Source: a virus
Strand: one strand, 5' to 3'
Length of the DNA stretch: 62,749 nt
IMG/VR virus record: IMGVR_UViG_3300042520_000420
Span: 1-62,749 of that record
Shown here: one piece after another, positions 56,511 through 62,749 of the stretch
Layout of the letters: each line of letters starts with the position of its first letter
Numbering within the stretch: the first letter of the stretch is position 1
Program-made: the position numbers and the translations under genes
The notes under the pieces: model-generated
Seen by the model: only the letters and a program-made list of their open reading frames with translations
What the model was told of the DNA's origin: nothing
Databases searched by the model: none

Positions 56511-58838
56511 ATGCTCAAGAAAATCCTTCTCAAGCCCGGTGTAAACAAAGAGAACACTCGTTACACAAGTGAGAACGGGTGGTATGACTGCGACAAGATT
56601 CGCTTTCGCCAAGGTACGCCAGAAAAGATAGGCGGTTGGGAGAGAATTTCCTCCAGCACGTTTTTGGGTGTGTGCCGATCTTTGTGGGCTTGGGTGACGC
56701 TGGGTGCGCAACAGTTGCTGGGCGTAGGAACAAACCTCAAGTTCTACATTGAGAATGGCGGTAGTTACTACGACATTACCCCATTAAATCAAACCAACAC
56801 GCTCACAAACCCGTTTGATATGGTGAGCGGTTCCTCCACGGTGACCGTAACTGATGCTAACGGCGGATACTCAAACAACAACTACGTCACATTTACCGGC
56901 TCTTCGGCAAATGGCGGTATTACCTTGTTGGGTGAGTATCTGCTAACAACGGCTTCAGTGGCTAATACTTATACGGTTGTTGCCTCCTCCACAGCAGCCA
57001 TATCAGCAGCTAATCCTGCTGTATTTACCACTCAGTTTAAGTTAGCTAATAACGTAGAGGTAACGTTAACAAGCACAGGAATGTTGCCTAGCCCGTTTGT
57101 GGCAGGCACAACCTACCATGTTGTGTCAACTTCAGGATATACATTTAGCCTTGCTGCCACATCAGGCGGAACGGCAATAAGTACGATTGGATCGATTCAA
57201 TCTGGCATTCATACAGTAACTGCAAAAGCCTCATCTACTGCCGCTGCCGGTGGTGGAACTGTTAGGGCAGCATATCAAATTGCTACTGGCGAAGCATTTG
57301 CCGTAAGTCTTGTTGGTTGGGGCGCTGGTGGCTGGGGGTCAGGAACGTGGGGGATAGGAACAGAATCAACCCAAACATTCCGTCAGTGGAGCCAGAGTAA
57401 CTTTGGGGAAGATTTAATCTTTGGCCCAAAAGGTGATGGCATTTACTACTGGGACGCTTCATTTGGATTGGTTGGCACAACATTTACCGTTACTATTGCA
57501 ACACCTGCGATTTTGTCTACATCCATTACGCTTACGAATGGTATGGTGTTCGTATTAACAACAGATGGCGCTTTGCCTACGGGTTTAAACGTTGGTCAAA
57601 ATTACTACGTCATTAACACTACCGGTACATCTTGTGAGTTATCAGCTACTTATGGCGGCGTTGCTATTAATACATCAGGATCGCAGTCTGGTACACACAA
57701 AATTGCGTCTAGAGCAATTGCTTTAGAGGACTACGGCGGCGCATCAGCTGTGCCTACAGAACAGAATTACTTGCTGGTGTCAGACTCTAGTAGGTTTGTT
57801 TTTGCATTTGGCGCTACGGAGTTTGGTTCATCTACATTTAATCCAATGTTGATTCGCTGGTCAGACCAAGGCGATCCATTTAACTGGACTCCCAGCGCAA
57901 CAGTACAGGCTGGATTTACTTATCTGTCTCACGGCTCTGAGATCGTGACAGCAATACAAGCTCGCCAAGAAATTTTGGTTTGGACTGATTCGTCTTTGTA
58001 TTCGCTTCAATACCAAGGCGCACCCGTTGTTTGGTCTACACAGATTGTGGGCGATAACCTTTCCATTGCAGGAGAAAACGCAGTGGCTTATGCCAACGGC
58101 GTAGCCTATTGGATGGGTGTGGATAAGTTTTATAAATACGATGGTAGGACTCAAACGCAAAACTGCGATCTACGTCAGTATGTTTTTTCGGACATAAACA
58201 AGTCGCAGTTTGCTCAGGTAGTTGCCGGTACAAATGAAGGTTTTAATGAGATTTGGTGGTTCTATTGCTCCGGCACAAGCATCACAATTGATAGCTATGT
58301 AGTGTTTAACTACATGGAGAATCAAGGTCAAGGCGCTTGGTACTACGGGTCTATGGCTCGCACAGCTTGGCTGGACAGTGGATTGAGAGATTATCCAATT
58401 GCAGCCACATACGACTACAACATTGTGAACCATGAGCAGGGTGTTGATGACAACGCTACTGGAACCACCTTGCCTATTGAGGCTTTTATTACTTCTGCCG
58501 AGTTTGATTTGGAGGATGGTGATCGCTTTGGCTTTGTGTGGCGGGTTGTTCCTGACATTACGTTCCGTGGATCCACCGCCGCCAGTCCTCAAGTAACCAT
58601 GTATCTCAAGCCCATGCAGAACTCAGGTTCTGGATATAACGTCCCACCCTCTGTTGGTGGAGAGAATAATGCCACGGTGACAAGAACGGCAATACTTCCA
58701 ATTGAAGAATTTACCGGTCAGATCTACACCCGTGTGCGTGGGCGACAGATTGCTATGGAGGTAAGGTCTACTGCTGCTGGAGTGACTTGGCAGCTTGGCT
58801 CTCCTCGACTTGACATCAAGCAGGATGGCAGACGATGA
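56511..58838 (+). CDS. Tail nozzle-like (tubular B-type) protein with two inserted beta modules
   Basis: 775 aa. Start MLKKILLKPGVNKENTRYTS, RFRQGTPEKIGGWERIS and later DEIVTAIQARQEILVWTDSS-like blocks (SHGSEIVTAIQARQEILVW), GVAYWMGVDKFYKYDGRT, GFNEIWWFYCS are typical of large podovirus nozzle proteins that form the tube below the adaptor. Two similar insertions (about 165-245 and 320-400, each with a 'G.LP.....G..Y.V......F.L....GG.AI' pattern) look like exposed FCCH-like domains. It lies downstream of the lysis genes and upstream of the ejection proteins. Confidence 0.7.
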   Translation: MLKKILLKPGVNKENTRYTSENGWYDCDKIRFRQGTPEKIGGWERISSSTFLGVCRSLWAWVTLGAQQLLGVGTNLKFYIENGGSYYDITPLNQTNTLTNPFDMVSGSSTVTVTDANGGYSNNNYVTFTGSSANGGITLLGEYLLTTASVANTYTVVASSTAAISAANPAVFTTQFKLANNVEVTLTSTGMLPSPFVAGTTYHVVSTSGYTFSLAATSGGTAISTIGSIQSGIHTVTAKASSTAAAGGGTVRAAYQIATGEAFAVSLVGWGAGGWGSGTWGIGTESTQTFRQWSQSNFGEDLIFGPKGDGIYYWDASFGLVGTTFTVTIATPAILSTSITLTNGMVFVLTTDGALPTGLNVGQNYYVINTTGTSCELSATYGGVAINTSGSQSGTHKIASRAIALEDYGGASAVPTEQNYLLVSDSSRFVFAFGATEFGSSTFNPMLIRWSDQGDPFNWTPSATVQAGFTYLSHGSEIVTAIQARQEILVWTDSSLYSLQYQGAPVVWSTQIVGDNLSIAGENAVAYANGVAYWMGVDKFYKYDGRTQTQNCDLRQYVFSDINKSQFAQVVAGTNEGFNEIWWFYCSGTSITIDSYVVFNYMENQGQGAWYYGSMARTAWLDSGLRDYPIAATYDYNIVNHEQGVDDNATGTTLPIEAFITSAEFDLEDGDRFGFVWRVVPDITFRGSTAASPQVTMYLKPMQNSGSGYNVPPSVGGENNATVTRTAILPIEEFTGQIYTRVRGRQIAMEVRSTAAGVTWQLGSPRLDIKQDGRR

Positions 58839-59185
58839 CCTTACTAGTAACTTCTGACTTTGAAATCAACAGGGTTGCAACGCCAGCATTGCCGTTGGCT
58901 CCGGAGATATATCAGCGCTCTTACCAAGATCAGCTAAACAATGTCTTGCGCCTGTATTTCAATAGAGTAGATAGCATTCTGGGTCAGCTTTCTGCATCTA
59001 CTCAAAGCGTAATTTCAACTACCGTTTACACAGTGGTAACGTTACCAAGTGCCGCTACGTCCGGCGTTGGGGCTAGGTCGTTTGTTTCTGATGCTAACGC
59101 TACAACATTTGCTTCAATTGTTGCTGGTGGCGGGGCTAATCAGGTTCCGGTTTACTCCGATGGAACAAATTGGAGAATTGGGTAA
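58835..59185 (+). CDS. Structural protein, short
   Basis: 116 aa; ATGA overlap. VTSDFEINRVATPALPLAPE and YQRSYQDQLNNVLRLYFNRV, then a beta tail ending VPVYSDGTNWRIG, a common ending of phage fibre or nozzle-tip proteins. Likely part of the tail tip. Confidence 0.65.
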   Translation: MTLLVTSDFEINRVATPALPLAPEIYQRSYQDQLNNVLRLYFNRVDSILGQLSASTQSVISTTVYTVVTLPSAATSGVGARSFVSDANATTFASIVAGGGANQVPVYSDGTNWRIG

Positions 59186-59187
59186 GC

Positions 59188-59577
59188 ATGGAAAAGTTAA
59201 CTGATTTCAGAATTCTTGAAATAGATGCAAAGCGCAACTCACAAGGAGCAGATGCTCATGAATTACAGGAAATGATAGAACACGCAATAGAGCATCAAAA
59301 CGCAGCTATTGTGAGAGAGGGTGATACATTGATTCTTTACATAGAAGTCAGCGATGGTCATGCCGAGTTCCATTGTTTTAATGCAGATACCGCAGACAAT
59401 TTGGTTGAGAACGTATCTAGGTTTTATGATGTATTGAGGAAAGAGGGATTTAAGACGGCAGAAACAGACTATGACAATCCAAAAATAAACGATTTAATTG
59501 TTCGCACAACCTCGCCAGAAAACGTAACAATTACTGATGGTGTGCATCATACTTATCTTGCAAAGGTGGTGTTGTAA
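59188..59577 (+). CDS. Hypothetical protein in tail/ejection cluster
   Basis: 129 aa from ATG 59188 (a TTG at 59170 would overlap the previous gene). Alpha/beta: FRILEIDAKRNSQGADAHEL, VREGDTLILYIEVSDGHAEF and DNLVENVSRFYDVLRKEGF. Cytoplasmic-looking fold; unknown role. TAATG links it to the large repeat protein. Confidence 0.6.
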   Translation: MEKLTDFRILEIDAKRNSQGADAHELQEMIEHAIEHQNAAIVREGDTLILYIEVSDGHAEFHCFNADTADNLVENVSRFYDVLRKEGFKTAETDYDNPKINDLIVRTTSPENVTITDGVHHTYLAKVVL

Positions 59578-62500
59578 TGGGATTCGTTAAAAAAACAGTT
59601 GCAAAAGTTGACCCTGTCAAAGTCCTTGCCAAAGTTGATGACGCAATTGTTCAACCTGTTGTTCAGCCAGTTTCAAAAACTTTAGCCAAAGTTGAAGATG
59701 TTGTAAAGGAGGAGATCCTAGCCAAGCCTGCTGGTCAACTTCTTTTAATGGTTGCAATGCCTTATGCGGCATCTTATTTAGCTCCATATATGGTTGCCGC
59801 AGGTGTGCCTGCCGCCTATGCTACAGCAGTAGCCGGTGCTGTTGCGCAAACTACTATTGCTACTGCTTCTGGCGTTCCATTTGATAAGGCTTTGGAGGCT
59901 GGAATTATCAATGTAGCGACTGGCATAGGCGCTGACAAGCTTACGCCCTATGTAAATAATTTTGTAAAAAACCCACAGATTACATCAGCAATTGTTAATG
60001 CATCAACTACTGTTGCCCAAGGCGTTGCGTCAGGTCAGTCGGAAGCTCAAATCAAAGCGGCTTTGAGTGGGTCATTGGCTGGATCAACGGCAGGGATGTT
60101 AAACCTAGTCCCCGGTTACTCTGATTTGCCAGTGCCAGCAAAAAACGTCATTGGCGCTAGTGTCAGAGCGCAACTGCTTGACAAGGATGTTGGTGATGCC
60201 GCCACTCAGTCACTCATCACATCTGGCCTGCAATCAGCCGCAAACGGAGTGGTTGCCTACAACAAGATCAGCAATAAGCTTGGAAGGCCAGCCACAGAGG
60301 ATGAAATTAAGCAATTTGCTCTTTATTCCAATCCATCGCAAGCCAATAAAGACATTGACTCATATATTGATTCTAAATCCGTCACCGAAGATGAGGTAAG
60401 ACAAGCCTTTGCAAAAGAGGGTGTTACCAAATTAACGCCTCAACAAATTGAAAAATATGTAAAAAATGATGTTGACCCAATAAAGCTGCTAGAGGATGCT
60501 CAAAAAGAAGCGGATTCTTTATATACCAATCGTGATGAATTAAAAGAAATATATAAATTCAACCTTGACGACGATCCAACACAAAAAGAGATTGATTCAT
60601 TTGTTGGCAAAACAGAATCAGATGTTTTGGCGGCAATTACAAAAACAAAAGATACCGCTTTTGACATGTATGAAAAAATATATGGCAAGCAGGCGGAATC
60701 CCCTAAAGATGTTTTAGATTTGCTTCAAGACATATCTGATAACCCAGATACAAATTGGGGGGATCTAGACAAAGCCATAGAGGCTCAAAGCGAGATTAAA
60801 CAAAAAGTCACCCGTGGAGAAGCTTATGCTGCCGCTAGAGCGGCATTTGGCCCCAATGCGACATTTGAATGGACTGATCCAAAAACAGGAAAAACAGGCA
60901 CTTACACAACAGAATCAGCTACCGAAAAAGCGGTAAGAGATTCCTCATCTTTAATTACGCAGGCCTCTTCAAACCAAAAGGCTGTTGACTACGTTAAAGA
61001 AAAGCTTGCAAGTAACATCCAAGATCCAAATTTTAACCCTGCTGATTTAAATAAAAAATCAATGCAGAGCTGGGTTGATGCTTACGTCAAGGCCACCCCA
61101 ACCCAACAAGCAGCAATGCTAAAAGGGCAGGATAAGTCCACCTTTACAGTCATCGATACCTTGTTGCGTCAAACACAGCAATACAACCCAACAGGTAGCG
61201 CCGCAGTAACGAAAGATACCGGCGACAAGATAATTGAATCACCAGTTACAAATTACTGGGGCGTTGCAACAACTGGAGCAAACTTAGCTGCCGCAGACTT
61301 AGCCTCCCTTGGTGTGCGTGGTGTTGATATTGTTGGAAAGTCTCTTGGTTACGACTCTAAAACCACTTCAGACATCTTAAAACTTCTTGATGAGGACAAG
61401 GAAACTCAGCTTGGCAAGTTAGTTGGATATGAAAAGGCATCCGCAGGAGGCGTTGCATCTGGAATTACATCTGCCGCAGCTTATTTATCGGGCGGCAAAT
61501 GGGCAAGTGTTGCTGCAAACACGGGCATAGTGGCAAATACCTCATGGATGCAAGGTGAAAAAGCCGGGTTAAGTGTATTAGACAACTCAGCCAGAACTGC
61601 CGTCATGGCAACTATGGAAATGGTCGGGGAAACACTTGGTATTTCCGGCTTGGAAAAAATAATGAAAGGCATCCCCGTTACGGGCGGGGTAGATGCCATG
61701 ATTGATGGGGTAAAAAGGCTTGGCGCTGGCTTAATAACTGAAGAAGCACAAGAGTTGTTGACTACAACTATGCAGTTCACCGCTGACAAGTATGCTAGTT
61801 TTGGTCTTGGAAAAGAATCCACTGTTGAAGATTTTGCTCAGGCCCTTAAGGATACAGTTGTTGCAACAGCAGCAGCAGTTGGGTCTTCTGGAAGCATAGC
61901 AACATCCACAAATAATCTTAACAAAGCCCTTGAGACCGCCGCCACAAGGGATTCCAATTATTTCAACAGCGATGATGCCATTTTATTTAATGACGCAAAT
62001 TTTAAAAATGCAGATTTAATTACAAAGCAAGAAACTTTGCGTGGCACAAGGGATAATATTATTGACGAGCTTTTAAATTCTGGACTAACAGAAGATCAAG
62101 CCACATCTAAAGCCAATCAGGTAATTGGCAAAGAATTTGTCAACACTTCAGAGTTTGAATCCGGCTTAGAAGAAACTGATATTAATCAAGTTATTGGTAA
62201 GAACTCCACAGGTCAAGACATTACTTTGTCTGAATTAATTGGAGCAACAGCTACAGGAACAGAGTTAAGTGGCAATCCCGTTATTGCAGAAAACTTTGCC
62301 CAGCAAGTGTTGGCAATGGAAGATAGCAATGTAAACGATGTCTTTAAAAATGCTGTAGATCCTTATTACATATCAAAAGATGAGGCAAGCAGTATTTTTC
62401 AAGAGTTGGGGTACACGGCCTCAGAGCAAGAATTAAACGACATCATAGGTAGTCGTGTTGAATCACAAACAACAAAATCAACACAAGAAAAATATGACCC

Positions 62501-62749
62501 ACTTGCAGTTTCGGAGGCTGAGGCAAAAGCCGCATTTGCAGCTGAGGGTATATTAAATCCAACGACGCAGGAAATTGCCAACTATATTGGAAATAAAAAC
62601 GAGCAAGAGACCATAAAATCATTGTCTGAATACGCTGACCCAAGGGCGTTTACTGAACAAGAAGTTAAACAGCTATTTAAAGAGCAGGGCTACACTGCAA
62701 GTCAACAAGAGATAAACAATTTTGTTAACTACATTCTTCAAAACAATAA
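59577..62749 (+). CDS. Large repeat-containing ejection-type protein, N-terminal part (continues at 152-833)
   Basis: First 1057 residues of a 1284-aa protein; the frame stays open to the last base and continues at 152. N-terminal amphipathic repeats (VAKVDPVKVLAKVDDAIVQP) and a hydrophobic stretch at about 48-98. Degenerate repeats E(E/D)EVxxxFxxxGxxxPTxxEIxxYV occur at about 270-360 and again from about 930 on. Ala/Gly-rich helices in the middle (VASGITSAAAYLSGGKWASV) could insert in membranes. Likely an internal virion protein ejected into the host; no catalytic residues found. Confidence 0.75.
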   Translation, partial: MGFVKKTVAKVDPVKVLAKVDDAIVQPVVQPVSKTLAKVEDVVKEEILAKPAGQLLLMVAMPYAASYLAPYMVAAGVPAAYATAVAGAVAQTTIATASGVPFDKALEAGIINVATGIGADKLTPYVNNFVKNPQITSAIVNASTTVAQGVASGQSEAQIKAALSGSLAGSTAGMLNLVPGYSDLPVPAKNVIGASVRAQLLDKDVGDAATQSLITSGLQSAANGVVAYNKISNKLGRPATEDEIKQFALYSNPSQANKDIDSYIDSKSVTEDEVRQAFAKEGVTKLTPQQIEKYVKNDVDPIKLLEDAQKEADSLYTNRDELKEIYKFNLDDDPTQKEIDSFVGKTESDVLAAITKTKDTAFDMYEKIYGKQAESPKDVLDLLQDISDNPDTNWGDLDKAIEAQSEIKQKVTRGEAYAAARAAFGPNATFEWTDPKTGKTGTYTTESATEKAVRDSSSLITQASSNQKAVDYVKEKLASNIQDPNFNPADLNKKSMQSWVDAYVKATPTQQAAMLKGQDKSTFTVIDTLLRQTQQYNPTGSAAVTKDTGDKIIESPVTNYWGVATTGANLAAADLASLGVRGVDIVGKSLGYDSKTTSDILKLLDEDKETQLGKLVGYEKASAGGVASGITSAAAYLSGGKWASVAANTGIVANTSWMQGEKAGLSVLDNSARTAVMATMEMVGETLGISGLEKIMKGIPVTGGVDAMIDGVKRLGAGLITEEAQELLTTTMQFTADKYASFGLGKESTVEDFAQALKDTVVATAAAVGSSGSIATSTNNLNKALETAATRDSNYFNSDDAILFNDANFKNADLITKQETLRGTRDNIIDELLNSGLTEDQATSKANQVIGKEFVNTSEFESGLEETDINQVIGKNSTGQDITLSELIGATATGTELSGNPVIAENFAQQVLAMEDSNVNDVFKNAVDPYYISKDEASSIFQELGYTASEQELNDIIGSRVESQTTKSTQEKYDPLAVSEAEAKAAFAAEGILNPTTQEIANYIGNKNEQETIKSLSEYADPRAFTEQEVKQLFKEQGYTASQQEINNFVNYILQNN
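62624..62749. repeat. Right copy of 126-bp terminal direct overlap
   Basis: Identical to 26-151. Joining the copies gives one uninterrupted gene (59577 to 833). Confidence 0.9.

Overview
This window looks like the complete genome of an uncultured, probably lytic tailed phage, assembled as a circle. Bases 26-151 are repeated exactly at 62624-62749, and one long gene runs in frame across that seam, so the real circle is about 62,598 bp. The first 25 bases are an inverted copy of 60-84 and look like an assembly artefact. Dense, overlapping genes, Shine-Dalgarno starts, host-type TTATCCACA DnaA boxes and sigma70-like promoters point to a Gram-negative host. A freshwater betaproteobacterium is my best guess, held weakly. 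No tail sheath, tape measure, integrase, RNA polymerase or DNA polymerase was recognised. The portal, tail-nozzle-like protein and very large ejection proteins suggest a podovirus-like virion.

Layout in transcription blocks. (1) 31.5 kb rightwards across the seam to 13.7 kb is the virion and lysis block: small terminase, a LexA-like DNA-binding protein, large terminase, portal, a GroES-like co-chaperonin, scaffold, decoration and Mu gpT-like major capsid proteins, a glycosyltransferase, a run of small basic proteins sharing a C-terminal RADGIA tag, head-tail connectors, fibre genes (one of 1304 aa with an S74-type chaperone end), a lysis cassette (membrane proteins, holin, M15 endolysin), a tail nozzle, and four ejection proteins ending in a 3223-aa polyvalent protein with several ADP-ribosyltransferase-like domains. 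(2) 20.9 to 13.7 kb leftwards is an early block: PD-(D/E)XK exonuclease, DUF1071-type annealase, an SSB-like protein, then many tiny translationally coupled genes. (3) 20.9 to 24.6 kb rightwards holds a RusA-like resolvase, small nuclease-like proteins and a primase-helicase. (4) 30.9 to 24.9 kb leftwards holds an SprT-like metalloprotein, a MoxR/CobS-like AAA+ ATPase with a CobT-like HExxH-VWA partner, and small genes.

The divergent gap at 30.9-31.5 kb has a DnaA-box cluster, TCTAG repeats and a strong rightward promoter. A second pair of DnaA boxes lies at 32.38 kb. Together these make a plausible replication origin. The phage carries a primase-helicase but no recognisable polymerase, so it probably recruits the host replisome.

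The most unusual signals are these. GTTTAAAC occurs about 43 times, where roughly one copy is expected. Four of those copies are spaced 67-69 bp apart in a hairpin-rich gap after the helicase gene. A promoter-terminator unit at 21434-21586 looks like a structured small RNA with a pseudoknot-type fold. Five unrelated proteins share the RADGIA tag. The polyvalent protein has repeated RFSLR-type linkers between its domains. All counts were made by eye.
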